A stretch of DNA of 12,285 nucleotides, taken from NCBI GenBank assembly GCA_034422875.1, contig DAOUJI010000096.1, positions 1 to 12,285 on the forward strand, written 5' to 3'. The position numbers were made by a program, and so were the translations under genes. The notes under the pieces are model-generated. The model made no database searches. It was not told the DNA's origin and saw nothing but the letters and a program-made list of their open reading frames with translations. Positions 6,474-12,285 of this stretch are shown here, one piece after another. Each line of letters begins with the position of its first letter. The first letter of the stretch is position 1. This DNA comes from DAOUJI01 sp034422875 (GTDB taxonomy: Bacteria > Chloroflexota > Dehalococcoidia > Lucifugimonadales > JAGWBF01).

Positions 6474-7463
6474 CTAGTCCACCGACGTGATCAGGGACTC
6501 CGGTTGTTCCCCGGCCAGGACACGCTTGACGTTGCCGTAGCAGAAGGCCACGCTTCGTTCTGAACTCTCACGGCTGCCCGCCGCTGAATGTGGGGTGATG
6601 ATGACGTTGGGCAAGTCGAACAGAGGGTTGTCGGGCGGAGTGGGCTCCTCTTCCAGCACGTCAAGGCCGGCGCCGGCTATCTTGCCTTCCTTCAGCGTCT
6701 CGTAGAGGGCCTGCTCGTCCACCACGCCTCCCCGGCAGGTGTTGATCAGGTAGGCCGACGGCTTCATCAGCCCCAACTCTCTAGCTCCCACCAGCTTCCG
6801 GGTCCTGGAGCTCAGGGGGACGTGGAGGGACACGATGTCGGACTGTCGGAACACTTCGTCGAAGGCGACTGGACGGGCCTGGAGCTGCGCTTGGCGTTCT
6901 GCGGATACTTCGGCGACGTCGTAGAAGATCGTGTCCACGTCAAATCCGCGGAGCAGCCTGGCCACGTTCCCACCGATGGGCCCCAGCCCTACCAGCCCCA
7001 CTGTCTTGCCGGTGATTTCCATGTTGACGCGGGGAGTCACTGCTGACCGCCACTTGCGCTCCACGGTGGTGCTGTTCCACATGCTCATCATGTTGCGGCA
7101 ACTAGCGACCATCAACCCGATGGTGTGCTCGGCAACGGTGATGGCGTTGGAGCCGCCGTTGCTGGCCACGGGTATCCCGATCTCGGCGAGCTTTCGCAGG
7201 TCCAGCAGATCGTTCCCTGCGCTAAACGACTGGATCATTTTGATGGAGGGACAGTGTCGGAGGAACTCGAAGTCGTAGGGTTCGGACAGCAGCATCAGGG
7301 CCTGCACGTCCTTGCAAAGGTCAATCTTCTCTTGGTCGGACAGAGCGTAGTCGATGATGAAGGCTTCAATGTCGTCCGGAGCGCCTTGTATGAACCTGGG
7401 TCCGGCCATACGCCCATACATCGGTCCAGCCAGAAAGGCTACCTTGGGTTTGCTTGAAGTCAT
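6474..7463 (-). CDS. D-2-hydroxyacid dehydrogenase (NAD-dependent)
   Basis: Cytoplasmic oxidoreductase interconverting a 2-oxoacid and a D-2-hydroxyacid, of the phosphoglycerate/glyoxylate/hydroxypyruvate reductase superfamily. The 329-residue protein has the nucleotide-binding GLGPIG (159-164) in TGKTVGLVGLGPIGG. The catalytic triad is visible: Arg244 in NTCRGGVVDE, Glu273 in LDVLEEEP and His292 in ITPHSAAGS. The length is normal for the family, without the ACT domain of long SerA forms. ATG 7463 is preceded by GGAGG (7473-7469) at 5 nt. A strong promoter lies at 7529-7557, and the leader between is largely a dispersed repeat. It is transcribed alone, convergent with the toxin-antitoxin locus 47 nt away. 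The particular substrate cannot be assigned. Confidence 0.93.
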   Translation of the reverse strand: MTSSKPKVAFLAGPMYGRMAGPRFIQGAPDDIEAFIIDYALSDQEKIDLCKDVQALMLLSEPYDFEFLRHCPSIKMIQSFSAGNDLLDLRKLAEIGIPVASNGGSNAITVAEHTIGLMVASCRNMMSMWNSTTVERKWRSAVTPRVNMEITGKTVGLVGLGPIGGNVARLLRGFDVDTIFYDVAEVSAERQAQLQARPVAFDEVFRQSDIVSLHVPLSSRTRKLVGARELGLMKPSAYLINTCRGGVVDEQALYETLKEGKIAGAGLDVLEEEPTPPDNPLFDLPNVIITPHSAAGSRESSERSVAFCYGNVKRVLAGEQPESLITSVD

Positions 7464-7472
7464 GCCAACCTC

Positions 7473-7506
7473 CCTGTCCTGAGCTTGTCGAAGGGCCTGT
7501 CCTGAG
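7473..7506 (-). repeat. CTCAGGACAGG dispersed repeat, two direct copies in the dehydrogenase leader
   Basis: On the plus strand CCTGTCCTGAG occurs at 7473-7483 and 7496-7506, a 23-nt period. The unit 7478-7497 reads CCTGAGCTTGTCGAAGGGCC, which on the minus strand is the CCTTCGACAAGCTCAGG motif. I know this motif as a frequent intergenic repeat in many bacterial genomes, including Chloroflexota. The pieces CCTGAGC and GTCGAAGGGCC recur at 10175-10181 and 10196-10206. The repeat abuts the ribosome site of the dehydrogenase gene. Confidence 0.7.
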
Positions 7507-7528
7507 ACTGTCCGGGACTGTTGTCGGG

Positions 7529-7557
7529 ATTATGGTATTCCCCTTAGTGGATGTCAA
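7529..7557 (-). promoter_or_regulatory. sigma-70 promoter of the D-2-hydroxyacid dehydrogenase gene
   Basis: On the minus strand a perfect TTGACA (7557-7552) is followed after 17 nt by CATAAT (7534-7529, 5 of 6). Transcription would start near 7522 and give a leader of about 58 nt that contains both CTCAGGACAGG copies and ends in the GGAGG of the dehydrogenase gene. This is the best promoter match in the window. Confidence 0.7.
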
Positions 7558-7610
7558 ATTGGAGGGGTTGGGAATCATATGCGGGTCTACCCCAGGACAA
7601 TAAAGGATGA

Positions 7611-7857
7611 TTATGGGAAATAGGTTTCAAGAATTGTCTTATGGATTCGACGAAGGTTCTGTTCTTGAGTCGGAGTCTGGGCCTCAGATTCGATTACATC
7701 TTCCAGGCGTTGTTCTGACAGTGCAACAATAGTGTCTGGAGCATATGGTTTTAACACTGTTAACACTGTAAGAAAAGATTCGTGTACGAGGGCAAGCAGA
7801 TCTAGAGCCATAGAATCATTAGGTTCAAGATACAAAAATATTGATGCGCTCGTTCAT
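7611..7857 (-). pseudogene. small hypothetical gene with an apparent homopolymer frameshift
   Basis: A 74-codon open frame (TTG 7835 to 7611) has no ribosome site. Just upstream, ATG at 7857-7855 has AGGAG with 7-nt spacing, but its frame (MNERINIF) stops after 10 codons. The two frames meet at a run of five T (7838-7834 on this strand). Removing one T joins them into an 81-residue protein starting MNERINILYLEPNDSMALDL. So this is either a gene broken by one inserted base, a homopolymer sequencing error, or a run where slippage is used. The product is probably soluble and helical, with acidic and Leu-rich stretches, and matches no family I recognise. It contains an in-frame duplication TVLTVL from a 9-bp tandem repeat. 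Local GC is well below the flanks. Confidence 0.45.
7751..7768. repeat. 9-bp tandem duplication TTAACACTG x2
   Basis: Two adjacent exact copies of TTAACACTG. Read on the minus strand inside the small hypothetical gene, they encode TVL twice in frame (residues TVLTVL), so the duplication keeps the reading frame. This looks like a recent slippage event. Confidence 0.7.
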
Positions 7858-7889
7858 TTGAAGGCTCCTGTGTAATAGAATTAGCCGTA

Positions 7890-8123
7890 ATGAAATTGTT
7901 AGTTCGGATTGAACGCGGAGGATGGCGTACTTATCTGAAGGCAGCGGTAAAACTGCTGATATTAGTAGGCGGTCTCTGTGTGTTCCTGACTGATTTTCCC
8001 ATTCTGATCAAGGGGCTCGTGATAGGTATGTCGTGGGTGGCGGAGTGGCTATTCGGGAAATGGACAGAGGATTGGGGTAATTTTGACGAATTTGAAATCG
8101 ATTCAAACAGGATAGTGAGATAA
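7890..8123 (+). CDS. small hypothetical protein with one or two membrane segments
   Basis: A 77-codon frame from ATG 7890 to TAA 8121-8123, divergent from the small broken gene with only 32 nt between the two starts. The product begins with basic residues (MKLLVRIERGGWRTYLK). It then has a hydrophobic stretch at about 18-33 (AVKLLILVGGLCVFLT), a second weaker one at 36-55 (PILIKGLVIGMSWVAEWLFG) and an acidic tail (EDWGNFDEFEID). This suggests a small membrane protein with a charged end. There is no clear ribosome site before the ATG and I recognise no family. The region is AT-rich and the frame ends just before a decayed tRNA, so it could be chance or a relic. Confidence 0.4.
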   Translation: MKLLVRIERGGWRTYLKAAVKLLILVGGLCVFLTDFPILIKGLVIGMSWVAEWLFGKWTEDWGNFDEFEIDSNRIVR

Positions 8124-8128
8124 TTGTG

Positions 8129-8200
8129 TGCCCTCCGCGGGACTGGAACCCGCATATTGCCCTACGTCAAAAGGCTGCTCTGTCATTTAGATACGAGGGC
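8129..8200 (-). pseudogene. degenerate tRNA (anticodon would be GAC, Val)
   Basis: A 72-nt minus-strand cloverleaf with tRNA spacing throughout. The acceptor GCCCTCG pairs with GGAGGGC except for a G-G at the last pair. The anticodon arm is GCCTT-TTGACGT-AGGGC and the T stem is GCGGG/CCCGC. Against the usual GTAGCTCAATGGCAGAGC block it reads GTATCTAAATGACAGAGC, so two D-stem pairs and one of the two D-loop Gs are lost. The T loop is TTCCAGT, with C at the normally purine position 57. No CCA follows (CAC instead). These defects indicate a dying or dead tRNA rather than a working tRNA-Val; the original identity is uncertain because the anticodon may have mutated. A tRNA finder might still score it weakly. 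Confidence 0.65.
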
Positions 8201-8378
8201 ACATCAAAATCCACTATGGCCAAGGAACGGATATGAACAAAGAACGTATGCGAACGACCTCTCGGCAGTCATCCCTTACGTGTTCACACAGACAGACAGT
8301 CTGTTTAGCGAGGGTCGAAAAAGAGGTTGTGAGGAATTCTGGGGGAAAGTATCTAATTCCCTAAGGTTTACTTGACAG

Positions 8379-9377
8379 TTACAAGAGGGTTTGATTGGCG
8401 AACTTATCCATTTCCTCGGCCACGACTTCCGTAGGCGTGCCGGGCACGTCCGACCCGGGGAAGAGCACGACCACCCGGTCCGTACCAGCCTCCTCATAGG
8501 TCTTAAGGGTCTCCCGGTCGGGCATCGGGTAGTCGAAACGGTGCCCGCCCAGGGAAATCATTATTTCGATGGTCTTGGGGTCGCGCCCAGCCTTCATGGC
8601 AAGCTCATCCAGCTTTGCACGGCCCGCCCGGACGGTCTCGGGCCTGCAGCGGCTGGCGTGCCAACCGTCTCCGTAGTCCACGATGCGCTGGAATATCCGT
8701 TCCGCCCGGCCTCCCAGAATGATGGGAGGGTGGGGCTGCTGGTAGGGTTTCGGATAGCACCAGAAGGGCGGGAAGTCGTAGTGCCTGCCGTGGAACTCAG
8801 AGACGTCGGTGGTCCAGATGTTCTTCATGGCCATGATAGCCTCTCTGGTCTGGCCCCACCTTCGGTCAAAGTTGCCCCCCATGATTTCCACCTCTTCCCG
8901 GAAGATGCCTGAGCCGATGCCGAACAGGAACCTTCCCTTGGAGAGCTGGTCCAGGGTAGCCACCTCTTTTGCGGTGTGCACGGGGTGCCTTTCCGGGACG
9001 AGACAGATGGCCGTGCCCAGTCCCAGTGTGGTGGTCACGGCCCCGGCTTGGGCCAATGCCACGAAGGGGTCCATCATGTGCCCTATCCACTGGGGGACGG
9101 TGCCGTCGGGGGATCCCTCCCATCCGGGCCAGGGACGGCGTTCAGCGGCCTCTTCCGGCTCCAGGTTGTACTTCTTCTGCACCTCGTCGGTCATCCCCAC
9201 CGAACCTGTCCAGGGTGTAGGGCCCTTCACGTATTCAGGTTCCGCCACCGCCGTGGGCATCACAGGATGCTCCCCGAACCATATCGACTCGAATCCAAGG
9301 GACTCCCCAAGCTTCGCCAGGGGCGCTACGTCCACCGGGGCGTTGACCACGTATGGAGGTGAAAAGGCAATTTTCAT
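8379..9377 (-). CDS. LLM class flavin/F420-dependent oxidoreductase
   Basis: Luciferase-like (bacterial luciferase/F420-dependent) TIM-barrel oxidoreductase, using FMN or coenzyme F420. The 332-residue product starts MKIAFSPPYVVNAP. It shows the family blocks SLGFESIWFGEHPVMP (26-41), TTTLGLGTAICLVPERHPVHTAKEVATLD (115-143, read in parts), GRFLFGIGSG (148-157), HPPIILGGRAERIFQRIVDYGDGWH (216-240) and an AGTDRVVV strand near 297. Residues about 44-98, rich in Pro, Trp and Glu, form an extended insertion after the GEHPVMP loop. ATG 9377 is preceded by AAGGAG at 5 nt and overlaps the stop of the upstream glycosyltransferase gene as ATGA; a start at 9428 would lie inside that gene. Such enzymes are numerous in SAR202-type Chloroflexota. 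Cofactor and substrate cannot be fixed from the sequence. Confidence 0.92.
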   Translation of the reverse strand: MKIAFSPPYVVNAPVDVAPLAKLGESLGFESIWFGEHPVMPTAVAEPEYVKGPTPWTGSVGMTDEVQKKYNLEPEEAAERRPWPGWEGSPDGTVPQWIGHMMDPFVALAQAGAVTTTLGLGTAICLVPERHPVHTAKEVATLDQLSKGRFLFGIGSGIFREEVEIMGGNFDRRWGQTREAIMAMKNIWTTDVSEFHGRHYDFPPFWCYPKPYQQPHPPIILGGRAERIFQRIVDYGDGWHASRCRPETVRAGRAKLDELAMKAGRDPKTIEIMISLGGHRFDYPMPDRETLKTYEEAGTDRVVVLFPGSDVPGTPTEVVAEEMDKFANQTLL

Positions 9378-10105
9378 ATCTGCTCCTTCGCTACGGTCTG
9401 GCTTCTTTGCTTCCTCAAGCTCCAGCATTGCTTGAAGAAGGCGAGTATCTCACCGCCCCCGAACTTGGACTTTCCCTGCGTGCGGTCCACGAATATGATG
9501 GGGACTTCTTCAACACTGGCTTGTCGGTTGCAGGCCAATACGTCCAGCAGGAACTTGAACCCCCGGGGGTCAAGGTGGGGCATTGTTTCTGCCATCAGTT
9601 CCCGGCGGAAGGCTGCGTAACCCGACGTGAGATCTCTGACGGGCAGCCCGACCAATGTCCTGCCTATTGCTGAAGCCAGTCTGCTGCCCCAACGCCGGTG
9701 AAAGGGCCAGTTCTGTGTCCCCCCATGGTTTACATAACGGGAGCCGACGGAGACCGGAGCCCGGCCCAAGGCGTCCAATAGCCGTGGGATGTCTTTCGGG
9801 CTGTGAGAGAGGTCTGCGTCCATCATGACCCAATAGCCTCCCTTGGCCGCCCGGAACCCGTCAGCCAGGGCGCTGGCCAGTCCCAGCTTGCCTGGCCTCG
9901 TGATTAGTCTCACCCGGTCGTCCTGTTCCGCCAGACCGGCCACCTCCTCGGATGTGCCGTCGGGCGAGTTGTCGTCCACCACGATCAACTCAAAGTCCCA
10001 AGCCGGTTCCAGGGCCTCACGAACCGCCCGATACAAAGGTTGAATGTTGGGCCGCTCGTTGTAGGTGGCGGTTACGACGGATACGAAGGTCGTATGCTCA
10101 GACAC
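9374..10105 (-). CDS. GT2 family glycosyltransferase, polyprenol monophosphomannose synthase-like
   Basis: Family 2 glycosyltransferase resembling dolichol/polyprenol-phosphate mannose synthase (Dpm1), which moves a sugar from a nucleotide donor to a lipid phosphate at the inner membrane face. In the 243-residue form, motifs are VTATYNERPNI (11-21), VVDDNSPDGT (42-51), the metal-binding DAD in MMDADLSHSPKD (94-105), VGSRYV (120-125), GLPVRDLTSGYAAFRR (153-168) and TQGKSKFGGGEI (209-220). There is no C-terminal membrane domain, so it is the single-domain type. GTG 10105 is chosen because AAGGA (10115-10111) lies 5 nt before it, and a possible extended -10 (TGC TAATAT, 10149-10141) lies inside the longer form. 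ATG 10165 would add 20 residues with no ribosome site. Its TGA overlaps the oxidoreductase ATG by 4 nt. Confidence 0.9.
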   Translation of the reverse strand: MSEHTTFVSVVTATYNERPNIQPLYRAVREALEPAWDFELIVVDDNSPDGTSEEVAGLAEQDDRVRLITRPGKLGLASALADGFRAAKGGYWVMMDADLSHSPKDIPRLLDALGRAPVSVGSRYVNHGGTQNWPFHRRWGSRLASAIGRTLVGLPVRDLTSGYAAFRRELMAETMPHLDPRGFKFLLDVLACNRQASVEEVPIIFVDRTQGKSKFGGGEILAFFKQCWSLRKQRSQTVAKEQI

Positions 10106-10170
10106 AGGAATCCTTGCCACTGCCCAAGGGGTCGTATAAGATATTAGCACATCCCGCCGCCCCATTCCGT

Positions 10171-10240
10171 TCGCCCTGAGCGGAGCTCCAGCGTAGTCGA
10201 AGGGCCGCCTGTAGGGGCGACCGGCTGGCCGCTCACCCGT
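10171..10240. repeat. composite of two dispersed repeats between divergent genes
   Basis: CCTGAGC (10175-10181) and GTCGAAGGGCC (10196-10206) match the dehydrogenase-leader repeat, here separated by an insert that contains GGAGCTCC. Directly after it, GTAGGGGCGACCGGC (10211-10225) is identical to 3066-3080, but the right arm TGGCCGCTCACCC is degenerate. The block fills most of the gap between the divergent glycosyltransferase and MmgE/PrpD genes. Confidence 0.65.
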
Positions 10241-10293
10241 GAGGAATTAGGCGTGTAAATGGCGGTATAACGATAATTGCAAAGGGGGAATTC

Positions 10294-11685
10294 ATGGCCC
10301 AGACTGTCGGCCCCGACCTTACCAGGGAGCTTGCTAAATTCTATTCGGAACTCAGCTATGAAGACCTCTCGCCGAAAACCGTGGACTCGGCGAAGTACTT
10401 CTGTCTGGACTACCTTGCCATGGCGCTCCGGGGCGCTGTAAGCGACTCTTCAGAGGTGATGCAGAGAGGAGTGGACATCCTCAGCGGCCCAGGAGAGAGC
10501 GTGGTGGCTGGAACGTCCAAGAAAGCGCGGCCCCAGTACGCAGCCCTGGCCAACGGATGCGCAGCCCACAGCCTTGAGATGGACGACACGGCCAACGACG
10601 CATCCCTGCACCCCGGCGCCGTTGCGTACCCCGCGGCGTTCGCATGCGGCGACATGACGCAGGTCAGCGGCCGGGACCTGATAGCTGCCGTTACGGTTGG
10701 ATACGACCTCATGGTGCGCCTCGGTTACGCCCTTGACCCTCGCAAGCACTACGGTCGGGGTTTTCACCCCACTGGCACCTGCGGCACGTTCGGAGCCGCC
10801 CTGATAGGCGCCCGCCTATACAAGCTAGATTCTCTGCACACAGCCTGGTCGATGGGAATTGCGGGCAGCCAGGCGGCGGGTTCGCACCAGTACCTGGCCG
10901 ACGGCGCATGGACCAAGAGGATGCACCCGGGCTGGGCGGCCCACAACGGTGTAGTGGCGGCTACGTTGGCCAAAGAGGGCTACACCGGCCCAATGGAGAT
11001 TATCGAAGGCAAGAGCGGGTTCCTGCACGCCTACTCCGACGACGTGGACCACAACGACGTGTCCGACGGACTGGGAGACTGGTACTACATAGACAAGACC
11101 AGCATCAAGCCCCATTCCTGCTGCCGCTACAACCAGGGTCCCATCGACTGCATATTGGAGTTGACTGATGTCCACGGCCTCACGGCCACAGACGTGGAGC
11201 AGATTCGAGTCGGCATGTTGGAAGCCGGAATGGACATTGTCGCCAACCCGGTGGACTACAAGAAGAACCCCAAGACACTGGTGGACGCCCAGTTCTCCAT
11301 GCCCTTCAGCGCTGCTGTGGCCTTGACCCACGGCAGGGTTTCCCTGAACGAATACACTCAGGAAATGCTGGACGATCCTGGCATAAAGGACCTGATGGCC
11401 CGGACCGAGTGTGTGGAAGACCCTGCGCTTGAGGTGGACTACCCCAGCAAGTGGCCCGCCTGGGTCGAGATAGACACCAAGGACGGGCGCACCGTGCGGT
11501 CTGACGTGGAATTCCCCAAGGGAGACGCTCAGAACCCCCTCAGCTGGGACGAGCTCAAGGACAAGTTCCGCACATTGACCCAGACGGTCATCTCCGCCGA
11601 GCGACAGGATGAAATCATCAACGTCGTCGAGTCCCTGGAAGACGTGGAGGACATCCGCGTCCTGTCCAACCTGACCGCTGTGTAG
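10294..11685 (+). CDS. MmgE/PrpD family protein
   Basis: Member of the MmgE/PrpD family, which includes 2-methylcitrate dehydratase, cis-aconitate decarboxylase and iminodisuccinate epimerase; these act on di- and tricarboxylic acids without an iron-sulfur cluster. The 463-residue protein is full length. Family blocks are NGCAAHSLEMDDT (88-99), LHPGAVAYPAAFA (105-117), HPTGTCGTFGAA (158-169), KRMHPGWAAHNGVVAATLA (208-226) and KPHSCCRYNQGPID, plus a smaller C-terminal domain. ATG 10294 has AAAGGGGGA 3 nt upstream. TATAAC at 10266-10271 could be a -10, but no -35 matches it. A CaiB/BaiF CoA-transferase gene follows after 6 nt, so the substrate may be made or consumed as a CoA thioester. The exact reaction cannot be told; PrpD itself is only one option. 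Confidence 0.92.
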   Translation: MAQTVGPDLTRELAKFYSELSYEDLSPKTVDSAKYFCLDYLAMALRGAVSDSSEVMQRGVDILSGPGESVVAGTSKKARPQYAALANGCAAHSLEMDDTANDASLHPGAVAYPAAFACGDMTQVSGRDLIAAVTVGYDLMVRLGYALDPRKHYGRGFHPTGTCGTFGAALIGARLYKLDSLHTAWSMGIAGSQAAGSHQYLADGAWTKRMHPGWAAHNGVVAATLAKEGYTGPMEIIEGKSGFLHAYSDDVDHNDVSDGLGDWYYIDKTSIKPHSCCRYNQGPIDCILELTDVHGLTATDVEQIRVGMLEAGMDIVANPVDYKKNPKTLVDAQFSMPFSAAVALTHGRVSLNEYTQEMLDDPGIKDLMARTECVEDPALEVDYPSKWPAWVEIDTKDGRTVRSDVEFPKGDAQNPLSWDELKDKFRTLTQTVISAERQDEIINVVESLEDVEDIRVLSNLTAV

Positions 11686-11691
11686 GGTCCT

Positions 11692-12285
11692 GTGTCGAAA
11701 GCAGGAGCGCCCCTCGACGGAATTCGGGTCATAGACTTGTCACAGGCGCTGGCCGGGCCGATGTCGACCAGGCTTCTGGCCGACTTGGGCGCTCAGGTCA
11801 TAAAGGTGGAGCCGCCCAGGACGGGAGAGGCCTCCCGAGGCATGGGCACCACTTTCACCAAGGGTGAGAGCCACTACTACATGACCTTCAACCGGAACAA
11901 GGAAGGCCTCACCCTGGACCTGCGCACCGAGAAGGGACGGGCCGTCTTCCACGATCTTGTGCGAATCTCCGACGTCGTGCTCGACAACTTCCGTCCGGGC
12001 GTCACAGGGCGATTAGGGGTCGATTATGAGACGGTGCGCAAGGTCAATCCGACCATAGTCTGCTGTTCCGTGTCCGGTTTCGGACGGGATGGCCCCTACC
12101 GGGACCGTCCGGCGTTCGATTCGGTGGTGCAGGCCCTGTCAGGAGCCATGAGCGTCACTGGAGAGCCTGGAGGAGACCCTGCCGTGATGGGATTCGCGGT
12201 CACGGACATCGGAGGCGGCTACGGGGCCGCTGTGGGCGTGTTGTCGGCCCTGTTGGCCCGGGAACGCACCGGAGAGGGCCAACAG
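11692..12285 (+). CDS. CaiB/BaiF family (class III) CoA-transferase, 3' partial
   Basis: Transfers CoA between an acyl-CoA and a carboxylic acid. The frame starts at GTG 11692, with AGGG (11684-11687) just before it, and remains open to the window end (198 codons; the family is usually near 400). Family features seen are LDGIRVIDLSQALAGP (8-23), LLADLGAQVIKVEPP (28-42), NRNKEGLTLDLRTEKGR (68-83, the typical N-K-x-s-l-x-L-D-L), VLDNFRPG (96-103) and the SGFGRDGPY block (128-136). Asp172 in VTDIGGGYGA is at the place of the catalytic Asp that forms the aspartyl-CoA anhydride in formyl-CoA transferase. It probably forms an operon with the MmgE/PrpD gene 6 nt upstream. Acyl donor and acceptor are unknown, and the C-terminal half lies outside the window. 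Confidence 0.93.
   Translation, partial: MSKAGAPLDGIRVIDLSQALAGPMSTRLLADLGAQVIKVEPPRTGEASRGMGTTFTKGESHYYMTFNRNKEGLTLDLRTEKGRAVFHDLVRISDVVLDNFRPGVTGRLGVDYETVRKVNPTIVCCSVSGFGRDGPYRDRPAFDSVVQALSGAMSVTGEPGGDPAVMGFAVTDIGGGYGAAVGVLSALLARERTGEGQQ

Noticed and set aside
6471..6480. Palindrome GGACTAGTCC at the dehydrogenase stop codon
   Set aside because: A 10-bp palindrome without loop or T tract cannot act as a terminator and is likely chance.
8292..8304. Short dyad ACAGAC-A-GTCTGT
   Set aside because: It is too short and lies among simple ACAG repeats with no gene start nearby, so there is no support for an operator.
8124..8375. Plus-strand 83-codon frame
   Set aside because: It runs across the degenerate tRNA on the opposite strand and has no ribosome site or recognisable motif.
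1..12285. CRISPR array, insertion sequence or phage genes
   Set aside because: No regularly spaced repeats, transposase, integrase or phage structural motifs were seen in any frame.

Overview
The window looks like a chromosomal segment of an uncultured Chloroflexota bacterium, probably of the Dehalococcoidia/SAR202 type. This is an inference from content, with no marker gene to confirm it. The pointers are a lipoprotein with a long Thr/Pro/Ala/Glu linker, a flavin/F420-type luciferase-like oxidoreductase, an MmgE/PrpD plus CaiB/BaiF CoA-transferase pair, an SMP-30-type lactonase, and short palindromic repeats of the GTAGGGGCGACC type. Most genes are GC-rich. A stretch at about 7,520-8,380 is clearly more AT-rich.

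Layout. (1) 1-761: the 3' part of an SMP-30/gluconolactonase-like gene. (2) 1045-2943: a peptide-type ABC substrate-binding lipoprotein, followed by a good terminator-like hairpin. It converges on two ABC ATPases on the minus strand (3190-5177, OppF-like and OppD-like, 2 nt apart). No permease genes are present. (3) 5252-5326 minus: an intact tRNA-Thr(CGT) with encoded CCA, just upstream of oppD. (4) 5432-6426 plus: a toxin-antitoxin locus. hicA and hicB overlap by 4 nt and are followed by a BrnA-like antitoxin gene that overlaps hicB and carries a frameshift. A dyad over the putative -10 box could be the HicB operator. (5) 6474-7463 minus: a D-2-hydroxyacid dehydrogenase with a strong promoter. 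A dispersed CTCAGGACAGG-type repeat fills its leader.

(6) 7,560-8,378: an AT-rich patch with a frameshifted small gene, a small putative membrane protein and a decayed tRNA. (7) 8379-10105 minus: a polyprenol-phosphate mannosyltransferase-like GT2 gene coupled by an ATGA overlap to an LLM-class oxidoreductase. (8) 10171-10240: a composite of both repeat types. (9) 10294-12285 plus: an MmgE/PrpD family gene and a CaiB/BaiF CoA-transferase (cut by the window end), 6 nt apart and probably one operon.

The metabolic genes suggest a heterotroph that imports peptides or similar solutes and degrades organic acids through CoA thioesters. I see no clear undescribed multi-gene system. The most unusual part is the hicA-hicB-brnA-like locus with its broken third gene, followed by the decayed AT-rich patch and the repeats placed in leader regions.
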